From assembly GCA_000499405.2 (NCBI GenBank), contig HG738140.1, forward strand, positions 10,319,560 to 10,383,559: a stretch of 64,000 nucleotides of DNA, given 5' to 3'. Below, in pieces: positions 37,401-51,200 of this stretch. How positions within the stretch are numbered: the stretch's first letter is position 1; each line of letters opens with the position of its first letter. The notes beneath the pieces are model-generated. The model searched no databases and was not told the origin of the DNA. It was given only the letters and a program-made list of their open reading frames with translations. This DNA is from Onchocerca volvulus. Lineage: Eukaryota; Nematoda; Chromadorea; Rhabditida; Onchocercidae. Position numbers and translations under genes: made by a program.

Positions 37401-37890
37401 AAATGAAACATACATAGTTAGTTGTTTACAAATATTGTATGATTTTAGACTAAATGAGCGTCATCAGTTAAATGAAATGTTTTATCGACCAAGCGAAAAT
37501 TCGAAACAGTAAACAATGTAGTTGTCTTAACCAACTCATAGAGAGAATGTCATCCCAATAAAACAATCAGTTTTTCAAAACATTCTTCTTTTCCAATTTT
37601 TTCATCAATTCTCCGCCCAATGAAAGATGTCATTATAACGGCAGGGAGGGAACGATGAGTAAGAAAACTTGAATTTTTAGTGCATGTGGAAGTGAGAAAA
37701 ACTGAAATTGAGATGAAATGAGAAGGGCAGTTCCATTCTATAAATAGGCATTCGTAAATTCCTTTTGAAATCATTTGAACACATTGAAGTCAACCGCACT
37801 TGTACCTGGAAAGTAGTTCTAATTCAGGTCATATCTGAAAAGAAAGAATGTTTACTTTATCACTCTACCTATTACTTTGTTCTGTTTATT
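30752..37890. other. 7 kb without recognised genes; may contain the EF-hand gene's 5' exons
   Basis: AT-rich sequence with a 58-bp triplicate repeat (31117-31289), a poly-T run of about 33 bases at 31445-31477 and other homopolymers. No open frame resembles a known protein. The first exon of the EF-hand gene at 37898 should lie in its right part, but I could not identify it securely. Confidence 0.5.
31117..31289 (+). repeat. 58-bp tandem repeat, three copies
   Basis: Units start at 31117, 31175 and 31233. Each reads TTATTT(T)CATTGT, a variable CGAACTGACAGT-like part, then TTTTATTTTCA and TAATTAATAATTTA. It lies about 370 bases past the ABITRAM stop. Confidence 0.85.
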
Positions 37891-37897
37891 TGGTCAG

Positions 37898-40887
37898 CTC
37901 GAGGACAATTACAATTAGAATTCCTGATGATATCAACCCTGATTTGCCGTATGAAACTGCAAGTTAGTTTCAGCATCATGTGTTTTAAATCCTACGCATA
38001 CAGTATTTTATTATTGACCTAAATTACGAAGTAAAAATGCACTTAAAATTTTTCGTTCAAAATTTACAGTGATAATGATGTTAGGAATTTAGATATTCCT
38101 GCACTGAATACTGTAAAGTCAGTTTCGAATATTTTTTAACTTGAAAAATACCATTCATATTTCAACATTTTCATTTGAAATTGAAAAAATTTTCCTAAAA
38201 GCGAAGATTTTACATTCTTCGGTATTTGTTACCAACTATCATTCACACTACACTTTTTTCTTGATGTTTTTAATCACTCGTGTTTCCATTCAATCATTTT
38301 TGAATTCAGCGGAACAGTTTGTTCGATCAGATCAAAATGGTGATAGCAAGCTATCGTTTGACGAATATCTTCATTTGGATTTACCTTATGAAATAATGAA
38401 GAAGTATGAATTCGAACAAATTGACAAGAATAGTTAGTTTTCTTTCCATTCACATTTTTTAAAATCAATAGATTTACTTCTTGATATTATTCATCAAATA
38501 TAATTTAATAACGATAATGTAATTAAACATATTTCTAAATATATAAAACAGTTTTCTGTTGATGCTTCATTACTTGCAAAAGTTTTGAAGTCCATTCTTT
38601 TGGGAAATTTGGAAAAAAATTTTTCAAATCTTGAAGCCTATTTATATTTTACTACGAAAACTAACAAATGGAAAAAGCTAATAAAGCTGAGTCAAAAAGG
38701 TTCGAATTCAAAGAGATTCTGACCTCGCCTTTACAACAGTTTTACTCATTATTTTTCAAAATACTTATCTAAATAGTTCAGCAAAGAATCTTTCTTATCC
38801 TATCCTTATAAAGCTTACGTAAGAAAGATAAGAAAAAGATTAAATAAGACATGAGCAACTTGAATATACCTCATTTTCCTTGTTCTTTTTTTTTTTTTTT
38901 TTTTAAATTTAATGAATCGTAGATGATGGATTTGTTTCACGTAGTGAATATGATGCTAAAGAAAAATTGAAGCAAAAGGAAGCTGATGAGAGACGAGCGC
39001 AATATTATGGTCGAATTTATGAAGTGATATAATATCTCCTTATTCATCTAAAATCGTTTGAAAATTCTCGAAATATTATTCAAAATTAAGACTAATTTTT
39101 TAATTTAAATCATATCCATATAAAAATGAATCATATGAGATGAAGTATTGATTTGTTTTGATTTCGAAGTATAGAAATAATGAGATGCGTTTCTTGATAT
39201 TATTAATGTAGATATAATTTAACAAGATAATTCAAACTATTCAGAGATGAAAAAAAAAAAAAAAAACAGTTATTGATTCTCGTTTCCTTGCATTTGTTTG
39301 ATTGAGAAAGATAAATCATTATGGGAGAATGAATTAAGTGAAAAACTTATCAATATTTTGAGAGAATATTTTACAGAGGTTTTTATGTCAAATCTAACTG
39401 TAGAAAGAAAGAAAAAGTCGTGTTGCATTTCAGAAATGACATGTTAAAATGCGAAAATTTCTGGTCATGAATGAGAAGGGAACTTCTCATAGTGATTCAT
39501 TTAATGAGAGGATTCATGGAGTTCATCATCGAATTAAAATGAGAAAGAATTGCAGGAATTCGACAAGAACTTGGACTCGAAACTGGACATGGAAGAAGTG
39601 AAAAATATCTTGGCCCAACGATATGCCCTGAAATCTCGCTCCAATTTCCAATCGATATTTGATTCATTTGATACGAATCATGATGGCGGGCTGGATTTGA
39701 GTGGTTAGTTTTTTCTTTCTTTCGCAAAAACTTCATGCATGTATCGGGAAGCATTAGTAATAAAAGAAGAAATGATTGATATCTTTATAATTGAAGGGAT
39801 AAAAAACACAAGGAACATTCCATGACAAAGCAAATGTTTTGAAATTATAAAAAACGCATGGTGACATATTTTGACTTCACTAAATTAAATTTAAATGATA
39901 TAGTCGCTAATAAATTTTTTGAAATTCTGCCTTAAAAAAAAAAAGAAAAGAAAAGAAAAAAATCAATATCAGAAACAAAAAATTGAACAATTCACAAAAA
40001 TTTTTCAATAAGAAACGTTAATCTATTGAGGAAATCGATGAAGATTGTGCTGCATAAAACTGAAAAAAATTTTTGATGATTTCGATCTTTTAAAACCATC
40101 AAAAATTTTTTCAGATTTTTTCGAAAATTAGTTTGCGTCTCCAATATATTTGATGATTTAAAATAATACAAATTAGTTGATCAAATTGCTTTCTTTGTCG
40201 TTGCCTCTCTTATCTTTCATTTTTTCAGAAAATTATTAAAAAATTGTTTGTTAAAAAATTCGACGAATTTTCCAACAAAAATATTTTTTTTCTGATATTA
40301 TTTTAAAGGGAATTTCTGATTCATTCCATAAAGAAAGACGTAATTTTGATTCATCTCATAAATTTTATTTCGTTCATTACTCCACTTCGATTCTTCTTTC
40401 ATAAATACAGCGAAACTTATGGCAACCTGAAACATATAAATATTCTACTGGAATTTGGCATGAAGTTTGATATTTTATTGTTTGAGATTGTAAGGTAACT
40501 GTACTTTTATAGGATAAATGATTACAAATATGTAAAAACAAGTTGTAGGCGTATTTTTGATAAGGAAATTAACTTTGATATTGAAAATTTAACACTGTTG
40601 AAAATCCTTCATTATTTGATTTTGATAACAAAAGTCAAAACTAATCATATGCGAACTTTCGGAACCAAGGGACAAAATTCAATAGTTCTATTGCTATTTT
40701 GCAATTTTTTTTTTGCTATTAGAAGAGTTGCGCGATTGAATTTTTCAAAATTTCAGAGTATGTCAAATTCGATAATAACATGCCGTTCGAAGAAATGGAT
40801 CTGTTGGATCATGATTCAGCATCATCAGAAAAACTTGTCAAAGAAAAGCTACCGATGCGGAAATTGAAATTATTTACCAAAAATTAG
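37898..40887 (+). CDS. Four EF-hand calcium-binding protein, 5' end unresolved
   Basis: Exons by phase: 37898-37962, 38310-38432, 38923-39023, 39556-39703, 40757-40887 (stop TAG), giving 188 residues plus a missing N terminus (the first visible exon starts at codon position 3). Four 12-residue Ca-binding loops are visible: [48 protein letters not shown]. All have acidic residues at positions 1, 3/5 and 12. The second and third loops are linked by a charged helix ([19 protein letters not shown]). The third exon uses a weak GTGATA donor at 39024. Without that splice the frame stops at 39032 with only two EF-hands, so a short isoform is possible. The arrangement recalls calumenin/reticulocalbin-type proteins, but no signal peptide or ER-retention tail is seen (it ends LKLFTKN). 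The precise family is not assigned. Confidence 0.78.
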
Positions 40888-40899
40888 AAAAAAAGTCTC

Positions 40900-43800
40900 T
40901 AAGTGTACAGTACTTATAAATGTCTGCAAAAATCCAAGTTTTAATTCTATCTTATCACTGTTGCTTCATCCATCATTTTCAGATTAATAAATTACTATCA
41001 TTTCATTTGTATATATTATATAATCCATTGTGATTTGCATATGCTGTTTTCCACTTGCAGGAAAAAATGAATGAATGATTTTACTGTTTTGTTAAGATTG
41101 TTTCCCAGAAATTTTCCGAATTTTTTTTCGAAATTGTTTTTATTTACCATTATTTCTCTATATTATAATTACTAATTAAAACTAAATTTCCTTGTTTTAA
41201 AATGCTAAATATTTCAATGTATGAAAAATGAATATTTTTTTTTTTTGATGAGATATTCGCCAGTTTGCATTTTAAGTTCACGCAAAAGCTTTTAGAGGGT
41301 GGAAATTTTGATAAAAATCACTCGAGAAGACAAGAATTTCTCACTTTTCATGTTTGCTGATTTAAAATAGGTCATTTTGCTATGGTATTGAAAAATGATG
41401 GAGGTTGCAGGAAATTTGCAAAAACATTTTTAGGGAAATAAGGTTAGAAATAGCATTTTTTTGTTGCGGTCAACTTGGGTGATTAACCGACGGATTTAGA
41501 AAATTCGGTCGTGAATGCTTTATTCGGTAATTACAGAATTAGAGAGAAAACAGAATCAGTCCAAATCAGCAAAAACGTTTTTAGAAGCACAAGCAGCAGA
41601 GCAGGGAGTCGATCCACGGTTGAATCAAGAGAATGACCTTTGTTACACATAGCAACCCCTTTGATGGTGGACACATGAAATTTTAGGACCGAAACAATTG
41701 CATGAGCATGAGTAATCATTTCTCACTATTGAAGATAAAGCTGGGAAATCGAAGACGGAGATGAAAGTTAGATGTATGCTTAGTGAGAGGATTGGGAAAT
41801 AAAATTTAGAGATGATGGGATATTTTTGTACTATAATTTGTTTTTAATATTACCGGATTCGGAACAAAATCCACCAAACAAGTTTTTCCGCCCATCTCAG
41901 GCTTCTACTAAAAACATCCTGTAAAAAACTTTAAATACTATATAGAACTTGGGCGAAATTTTCAACATTATGCATAAATAACGCAGTTCAAGAAAAATAT
42001 GTTTAAAGCTCTAACCATCTTGTAGATCAGTGATTCTGAATTTAGAAAGCAAAAAATTCGGCAGAAAAGAAATTAGCAAAAAGCATTGTTTATTTAAAAT
42101 ACTTTGAAAAGTTGCCTGTTTTTAGCGTGAATTTTCAACACACAGTGTAACTGTTTTTTAAAACTCTGCAATTCCAATACACATTATTGGAAAAATTATT
42201 TTTGCTTATAGTCCCTCCCTTTTTTTTTGTAGGGCAAACAAGTATATGAGAAAGTGATTGAATTACAATATTTGAAACACTAAATATAAAAGAACATTTT
42301 TTTAAATCCATAAAGATATAAATTCAAGCAGTACTGATATGAAGCCAGTAAAATTTTTGTTGAAAAAAAAAAGAAAAAGGAATTGGCATTTTTTTTTTTT
42401 ATCTCATTATGGACGAAGGAAAAAAAACTAAATTTAAGATCAAATTTAATGACTTTTAGGACTGAATTAAAATAAATGAATAATTGATGGAAAACTTAAA
42501 GATAATGTGCTTAAAAAAAAAAGAAATTATAATTTTCCGATAAAATTTAGGCTTGAAATTCTTTTACGAACAATTCAACCATTTGTATAACCACATCAGT
42601 TCCTATTTATTTTATTCCCTTAATGCAATTGTCCCCGTTCATTATCTTTTTCATGATTTCATTTCTCAATTATTTGGATAAAATCACTTTAAAATTATGC
42701 TTCAAGATTACCAGAATCAAGTTTATTATTAGCAAATAATTTCAACGAAATTTTCGAGATTAATTCATCTGTGAGAATTTAAATTTATATTATAGCTAAT
42801 TCATTAGCGGGAAGCGATGGTAATAATTCTTCATTGCCATCCAACTAGAATCATTTTATCAGTTCACATCAATTCTCGCTTTCCTCAATAGGAACTCTCA
42901 AAACTGGTTCATTTTCAGAAGGTAAGCAATTGAAAAGGAAAGTTTTGAAATATTATTTTCACTGACATATATCATTTCCACTTCTGATGATAATAATATT
43001 TTCGCTGCGAAAGTATAATTAAAGAAACGGATGGAGGAAAAGAACAGCGAAAGTTCGAAGTATGAATCTCTGACGAAAGATACGAATTCAATAATATCTA
43101 CGCAATGCGATTCGAATTTCATTTCAAAACAATGAAATGATTGATTAATGATAAACAGCAATAATGATAGCCAATTCTAACACAAAAGTTTCTTTCGATT
43201 TATCTATTGTTGTGTCAAACTGATTAGATGTCCAATCTATGATAGATGGATGACCAGCAACGATTTCATTTCAAGTCTTCGTTTTTCAATTCTTCATATT
43301 CGTTATTCTTAATTTGAGCACCACTGTGTTATTAAAATATTCTTTCAAAATCATTAATCATTTATTATCTTTGAAGTATATTAATCATTTATTATTTTTG
43401 AAGTATATACATCTAATAACTGCAATCAGTTGAATAAGTTTTTCGCGAGTCAAAATTTGGGAATTTTTAAATTTTCATGGAAAGCCTCATTCCAAACTGT
43501 TTGAAAAATAAAGGGATGATACTAATGTGACTGCAGCTATCATTCGTTTGATCCTGCATTAAAATATTATTGACACTTTTAAATTAGAAAATTTCAATTT
43601 ATTCAAATTATTAGCTTAAAAACAGAGCAGACAATAAAAAAGAAAAGTGAAAGCTAAAATGATTAACGTATTATAAAAGAGCATATATTGCACAGTCATT
43701 AAGATAATGCACAACAAATAAGAAAAATTATTAGTATTTTGAATAAATTACAATAAAACTATGTAAACAAACTCTTTGAATAAACTATAAAAATAAACTT

Positions 43801-43950
43801 TAATAAACAATATTTTGAATAAACTAAATAAATGAATAAATGTTTCAAACAACAGACAAAGGGGTGGTTGAGTATTTTCGAGAATAGTATCAAATGTAAA
43901 ACAGTAAACGACAAATACTCAATTGACCGGAAAGAGTACAGCCTGGAACT
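40900..43950. other. Intergenic, one candidate exon, otherwise AT-rich
   Basis: A less AT-rich patch at about 41537-41645 holds a plausible terminal exon (listed separately). A 27-bp direct duplication lies at 43354-43407. Nothing else is recognised. Confidence 0.5.
41537..41650 (+). other. Candidate orphan 3'-terminal exon
   Basis: After an AATTACAG acceptor, the phase-1 frame reads LERKQNQSKSAKTFLEAQAA, then EQGVDPRLNQENDLCYT and a stop. It is balanced in composition and more G+C-rich than its surroundings. Its phase would fit as an alternative last exon of the EF-hand gene (joining after 39703), replacing 40757-40887. It could equally be an exon remnant of something else. I recognise no family. 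Confidence 0.25.
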
Positions 43951-43960
43951 ACTAGAGCCA

Positions 43961-45514
43961 TCATTTTTGCAACATTTCACGTAAAGTACTTGACAAATTT
44001 GGTTTTCGCGAGTAGGAAGCATAGACGATGAATGCAATTATTACTAATGCAATAACTGCAGTAAATTTAGAGAATGTTAATACTGATATGCATAGGACAA
44101 CATCACGATCGTTAATCAATGGTCGTGTTAGCATCGCAGGATTTTCATACTGTAATCGTGTCCGAGATCGCAAATCTTCTGGTAGTAATGTATCCTGAAA
44201 GTTTATTCAAAATTAGATCTGAAAAATATCAAGCGAAATTCATTTATGGTATTGCATTACACTTAATATTAGAGCATTCGATTTATACATAGCACACTTC
44301 GAAACTATAAATTTATTTGTATCTTGCCGTGCTAAAGATCAAGGTTGACAAGAACTTCTCTTTTGTAATAACCATCAAGTTCCAAAAAGAAGAAGGAAAG
44401 ACCAGAATACAGAACAGCAAATGTAAAAACAAAAGCCAGCAACTCTAGATGGTATAATGCCATTTAAATTTATTGTTGATGGCAATAACTCAAGCTATTA
44501 TCGGAATTTGAAAGTAAATTTTGTCAAGTCCATTAATTAGTATTATAGAACGAAATGTAGTAAATTCAAATCTAACAGTTTTTTGAAGTTTATTTTCTGC
44601 TGTGATATACATGAATTCCCAGAATGAATTTTTTTACTTGTTCCCTTTGTAGGAAGCGACTTAAACCAAGTCTAAAATTTCGCACTCGAACAATTCACAT
44701 TTATAAAAATGTTATTCGTTGAAAAGAAAAAAATCATTTCAAATTTCCATTGCTTCTTCTTCAGAATACATGGAAATCTGAGTCATCAAGAAGAAGCAAT
44801 AGAGATTCTGATTCGCTTCCATATAACGTTAAAATACAGTATATTTCTGTATGGAGTGTTGCGAAATTCGAAATTATAACTAACTAAAATTATATTCCCG
44901 AACAGGTCAAAATATAAAAAATAATTTGTAATATAAAAAGTGTTACTATTTGCAATGAATTCAGCAAATTCTCATCATATGTTTATTTTTTTTTATTTAT
45001 CAATTCCTTTATCAGTTTTCTCACTAGATTTTCATTTTTCTTCTTATCAATTCTTTCTCATAATGAAACTGCATGATAACATTCGTTTCTCAAAACACTT
45101 TTTTATAGCTATCTTTGCATCTTCTTGGATTGTAAAAATATGCCCATGTAAATCACTTTATATCTTGATTACAATTTGCCAGTAATTAGTACAATGGATT
45201 ATTGCAATTCTACCCTGATGCAAGACCAACCAGATTAATTGCTAATATTATTCTACTATTCTGCTGCTCAACTGGATCATCGATTGTCCCTAATCAAAAT
45301 TCAGTTCGATCAATATATACTCTAATGAACTAGAGCTAGCGACTGGAAACTTCTCCAGAACAAACCCAAATTCACCAAAACAAATCCCGCAAACACACTT
45401 TCACAACATAGGGAATAGTAAGTTTCCGAAACTCTGCACAAAACGCCATACTTCCGGAAGATTTTGATGTTACAGAATTTCATTACATTTGACTACCTTA
45501 ACAATGTTTTGTAA

Positions 45515-45552
<38 letters not shown>

Positions 45553-48233
45553 AAAAAAAGGAAATTGATCGATTGGAATTTCATAGTGATTTTATTTAGT
45601 CCTTTTTCAAATTAGCTTTAAAATTTCAGGAAAATTTGAATGTAATAAAATCAAACTAATTGGATGAAACTAAAACGCAGAAATGAATTATATTCACTGT
45701 TTATCATTTAAATGTGATTGGGAATTATTTTAAATGGTAGCAGAGCAAGTGATTTGATTCGGAAATTTTCATTAAAGATTTTCTGATACCGTGCGGAGCT
45801 TTAAAAGTAGTTTTCAGTAAGATACAATCTCCTTTTTAGCATCAAAATATAACATTCTAAAGACAATGAAATATTTGCTAGCTACTAGAGATCGAGCAAA
45901 TATTGTGATTATAATTCGAATTTCTATGGAGACATATTTTTATTTTCAGTCAGATGAGACTTTGAGATTAAAGATTGAAAAAATTAAAAGAAAAGAACTG
46001 ATTCAAACCTCATCAATGATATCCAGTGCATTGATATCTATTCTGACATCCATTGTATTATCATAATCAGCAGCTCTCTTTTTTATTAACCTCAATTGTG
46101 TTGCAGATGTGACTTTTGCAGCAAGACTTCCTTTGTCATCTTGCTGGACTGCACCTTCTGATGCAATTTTCGTTGCACGACTTGCTCTGCCATCTTGTTG
46201 GATTGCACCGAATCCTTGTGGCTCAGAACACGTTGGTCGTACACACTCACTATTCGGCTCTTTGATTGAGATTGTTATCTGACATTGATAGAAAAGCTGT
46301 GGTCGATCGGCATACTTGTATACGTGAGCTTCCTGGCCAGCTATTAGATCGGTAGGATATTCCAAGTTGTTCAGCAGATATTTGTCCAAAGCGCAACCTT
46401 CTTCGTTTAAGATTTGTACTGTATCACCGTTACCATCATCAACGAAACATGAATGTACCAATGCACAGAAGATGTCCACTGTTTCTGTATCACAAGTCCA
46501 TTTATGGTATATTGCCTGACCAACTACTGCAAATTGAACCGGTTCTCCAGTTGGGCCACCATCCAGAAGCTGCAATTTAATAGGTATCATTACAAAAAGC
46601 ATTAATTATTCAATGAAATCACTTGATTAAAGACTTCAGAAGTGAAAATTCAGAAAATCTCAGAAAACATATTTTAGACATGATGTATAGTTTTTTGGAA
46701 TTAGAGAACCTCGAGAAATGAAGGAATCTGAAAAGTAAAGAGAAAGAATGAAGGAAATTTTACATTTCCTGAAGTAAGAAGTCCTTTAATTCAAATACCT
46801 ATATATGCTTAAATTTAACGATTTAAAGGTGAAAATAGGATTTACTCTTCACATATTTCCCTCTTTCTTCTCCCCTTTATACTTGTGTTGATCGAAAACA
46901 AACAGATAAACAAACAACCTCATATCGACAAACTGGCATTGGAACCACTTGTGTTTGAAAAGCTGTCGTCATTTCAGAGACTTCAATCTGAGAGCTCACT
47001 GTCTTATCGGCTTCCATATAAAAGCATTGTACTCGATATGCACGATCAACTTTGGTGACGAACAATGGATGAAATGAGATGACAACAGTGGTCGTAACGA
47101 AGATACCGAGTGGATTCAGTGATCTCGTCCGCGCCACATTACACGTGTCAAACGCAAGTTCAATTCCTGTCATCTGACGACCAATGTCATTCGATCGACA
47201 GTTTTGTTGATCAAACAGACCCTTCACATAAATGTGCCCTGAATAACAGAAACTTAATTGTCATTTGTATATAGAATAAGTCAGAAAAATTTGTGGATAT
47301 TTAAAATCAGTTTAAATATAGTAGATATAAGAATGAAAAGAAGAAGCGAAAGAAGGTAATATATGAATTTTCTTTTTGATATATTGGGGAGATTAAGTTG
47401 AAAAAATTTTTAAAAATATTATGTAAATTGTATCTTTGTATATCTATTTGTCTCTCGTAAATCCATATCAGTTTATCTTCAAATTCCTTAACACTTATTC
47501 AAACATTATTAAGTGCAAATGGTAGCAAAAAGTGAAATAAAATGCGAAAACAATCTGTATCAACGGTATGTAAATGTCGCTCTTATTAATTATCTAGCTT
47601 TCTCTTGGATGATCAGGTAAACATTCGTTTGTGTCTAATCATCTAAATCCAATAGGAATCAAAAAAATTAACAAAAGTTTACTACCTTATTCAATCTGCT
47701 ATTCGCTGAAGATTTTTGAGCTGAAACTGCTTTAATTGAAAGTCGAATCAATTAACTGTGTTATTATTTTTATCCAGTTTTTAACGAACCAATCGAAAAC
47801 ATTCCGACTAATTCTCAAACTTAATTAATGATTTTTAGCTAAAAAGAAATAAATAATAGGTTTTTCCCTAAACAAACATTTTGAAACTTAATTCCATCAA
47901 TTTAACTAAGTCGATCAAATTCAGAAATTTAATTCATTTATATTTGGAATCTTAAATATGTTACAGTATTAGAAAAAGACAATAGAAAATAATATGTGTA
48001 AAATAATTGCATCTATTCTACGACTTTCAGCAGTCATCATTGCAATTCTAAATTACAACAAATTTTATAATTTAAACAAAACCTTCAAATGGATTCCTTG
48101 TATTGAAATTAACAATAATCGATGCTGAGCCACATTCGATTTCAGGATCGCCCTCAACATCATTATCGATTGGAATGGCACTGATCCGATTGATAAATAA
48201 TGATATCAGTAACAACAAAAATAAGCAATCCAT
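43961..48233 (-). CDS. Cuticlin-like ZP-domain membrane protein
   Basis: Cuticlins are secreted ZP-domain proteins that polymerise in the nematode cuticle. Minus-strand exons: 48233-48083, 47238-46919, 46569-46009, 44194-43961 (421 residues). A signal peptide (MDCLFLLLLISLFINRISA) is followed by the ZP domain starting EGDPEIECG. Cuticlin hallmarks include HIYVKGLFDQQNCR, CNVARTRSLNPLGIFVTTTV, QCFYMEADKTV, KWTCDTE and FCALVHSCFVDDG, then NEEGCALDKYLL and FYQCQITISI. After the ZP domain come a duplicated 18-residue segment, a dibasic furin-like site KKR (about residues 320-322), a linker, one transmembrane helix (FTAVIALVIIAFIVYASY, about residues 387-404) and a short basic tail. This is the usual order for cuticlin precursors, which are cleaved and released at the apical surface of the hypodermis. 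The exact cuticlin paralogue is not assigned. Confidence 0.92.
44749..44800. repeat. 13-bp inverted repeat hairpin
   Basis: Arms 44749-44761 (ATTGCTTCTTCTT) and 44788-44800 are exact reverse complements. The 26-base spacer contains a smaller CAGA/TCTG pairing. It lies inside the large intron of the cuticlin gene. Confidence 0.5.
46102..46209 (-). repeat. 54-bp tandem duplication inside the cuticlin coding exon
   Basis: Two 54-base units encode GAIQQDGRASRATKIASE and GAVQQDDKGSLAAKVTSA back to back, between the ZP domain and the KKR cleavage site. Confidence 0.8.
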
Positions 48234-48239
48234 TAGAAA

Positions 48240-51200
48240 CAAAACAGCCGGATACGTGATATTGCCGTTGCTTCACGATATTTGTTGCAGGTAATTTCTT
48301 TTATATGTAGAGTTTAGTGGTCGATCCAATGCTGTCTATGAAACTGTTTCAAGGAGGATGGATATTGGATGAAGAGGATAAGGTCGCCGCAGGGAGTTGA
48401 CCCATTCAGCCTGTTTAAAATTTGATAAACATTTCTTTTTGGGAAAGAAATGATGATATTAACCCAAAACAATGCAAGTTTTCACTTCCTCAAATATGAT
48501 TTCTTCGATCGGTACAAGATATCAGGATGATTTTCATATACGCGGTATTTATAATATTCATCTCTTCGGATATTATCGTATCTTTCTCTCTCTCTCTCTC
48601 TTTCTAAAGTTTTCCAAACAAAGACCAATGAAAAATTGGAAAATTTAATGGAAATTCTGCGGATAAAAATTCCACCAATTTTTAATAAATGGATATTGTT
48701 GTATTATAATAGTACAATTTTATTTAACAAAAAATTTTTTTTTCGTAATTTTGAAATGGAATTTTTAATCTCAAAATTAGTGATGCAAACATTATTTTCA
48801 TTGATTTTTCCTCATTCAAAATCTCTTTTTATTTGAAATCTCGCTTTTTTTCTACTTCAATTAAAGGAGATTCAGTGAATTATTCAATAAATTTATTGAC
48901 AATGGATACTTCGATAGACATCCATATTTCTTTAGTTCATAATTTAGTTTAGTTCAGAGTTCAGAGCTCAAAAAAAATTTTTTTTTTTTCATCATAAAGG
49001 AATTCGGTTATTAAGGGACCAAATTCTTGATTTTTGCGCATTCCTTGGTAATGATTCGCTTTCATTAACCGAATGTATTAAAATGATCAATGTCCATCTT
49101 ACTGATACACTGTTTATACTAATCATTTAATTAACATAAGAACTCCTTGTTACACTGTTACATTTGCTTATTCGAATTAAAATAACTTCCAATGTTGAAT
49201 GACGGAAGTTATCACATTCTAAAATCAGATTTATGCATTGTTTACAAAATGCTTTTTAGGCGATTAGAAAATATTCAAATAAATCAAAAATGAAAATAAT
49301 AGCTTATTAAAATGATGAAATATTAATGTTGGATGTAAATGAAAAAATGGCTGACATAACAGCTGCTTAATCAAGGAATATGATTAAAGGAGAACAATTC
49401 GAATCTTACACAGTGAAAAATCATGTATTAAAATGATGAGAAAACCAAGTATCCAAGAACAACAAATCTAGCAAAAGTTAGATTGAACCTACGAACCGAG
49501 TAATTGTTGCATAAATTCGTCACAAAATTATGTCATTTATTGAAAAAAAAAAAAAAAAAATGCAATATTTTTGCAAAATTTCATACCGAACGTTTTGAAT
49601 TTCTGAATTTCCAGGACAAGAATCTATACTACTAAAGAAAAAGATATGCAAATGTTAACATGAAATTCATTCTTATGCTTTTTCCGATTTTCCGATTCGA
49701 ATCATCAATCACATACCAATGTACCTTTCCATACTTCTTTCTTCAAGATTTATATACTTCTTCCTTGAATGCATGCATATCGGCTATTTCTCCAAATCTG
49801 TCCCTCTACTTTCTTCCCTTCTTTTTTTTTTTTTTTTCAGAATCAATCTGTGCTTAATATTTATTTAAAAATGAAATTCTTCCCATCATCATACAAAATA
49901 TCCAGAATGACGGAAACATAAAATTTCTCTGCTTATTTAGTGAAAGCTTTGAGGTGACCTTTGATCTCAGTTAACAAATGGCTATTTATTTTTTCTGGCA
50001 TGTACAAAAGTTACAAAATTGTCTTTATTTTACGCAAAGCAAAATTAATTTTGCTGCGAAAGCTACTTCATTGTGTAACTATTGGAAAGCAAACTTTTAA
50101 CAATCCCCACCATTTTACAATTTCAACTTTCGCTTCTCTTCGAAGTTGAAAGTGATACTTGTATACTGTTCAGAAGTCTAAAATATGAATAATGATAAAG
50201 TTAAGATTTTAAAAATACTGATGAAATCGAATTTCTAGAAATGCTGACCATTTCATGCACTGAAAGAGGTATTGATATGCATTATTTACATCACTTACAT
50301 CATGCAGCTCATTCATATGTTATAATCCGAAAACATGCATAAACATATTTGAAAATATTTTCGCATCAACTTAATTAAGTATTTATGAAGCAAATTTTTC
50401 AGAGCTGCACCTGAATCGTTCCAGTAGAGCAAGCTGCAGCAGGTGATATGCATAACATTAAAGATTTTTTGCTATCATCTTTTTGATTACACAGAGCGGA
50501 TGCGCAACCCTTATCTTTTGCTAATAATGCTGAAATTAAATTTCACAAAAATTAAGAAACATAACTATATGAAAAAACATTCGAAACAAAAGTATGTAAT
50601 ATTAACTTAATTGAACTCATTGAAATAATCTAATTCCCAATTTCGCTCTATTATAAAAATGCTTGCAAATGAGAATTTATCAAAATTTAGCACAAATAAT
50701 TCATTTCTTCAAGCCTTCGCACTTCTTCAGCAGAAAATTTACTCTAATAATAAATTATGAAAGTTTAGAAAAAATTTATTATTAGATCAAGATTTAAAAT
50801 CTTCTGAAGTACTCAAGAATATCTTACGATATCGTAGCAGTTTGGAAAATTATCAAATTTCAATTGATTTATTTACATATAATGTCGTATTCTATTGAAC
50901 TTTGAACAAAATAAGCATTATGTGGCACTTGAGATTTATGTATATATATTCTACGTTATTTAAAAAAAAAAATTCCACGTTATTTTTTTTTTTTAAATAA
51001 CGTAGAATCAAATAACGTATATATATATATATATATATNTTTTTTTTTTAAAATAACGTAGAATCAGCTTTTAATAAATATCAAAAAGAATTTTTTTTAC
51101 TGATCAATCACATCTTTCTTTTTTTTTTGATTTTAAAATACAATCTGAAATGCAGCAATAAAGTCGCAACATATTAATTTAAGGAGTAGCAAATTTAACT

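Noticed and set aside
37316..37505. Possible third LTR starting TGTCGGACACTCA with CAGTA on both sides
   Set aside because: The putative right end is GAAA rather than an ACA-type end and there is no internal LTR signature. Matching flanks of five bases can occur by chance.
38700..38715. GGTTCGAATTC resembling a tRNA B box
   Set aside because: No A box, anticodon stem or acceptor stem could be folded around it. No tRNA was found anywhere in the window.
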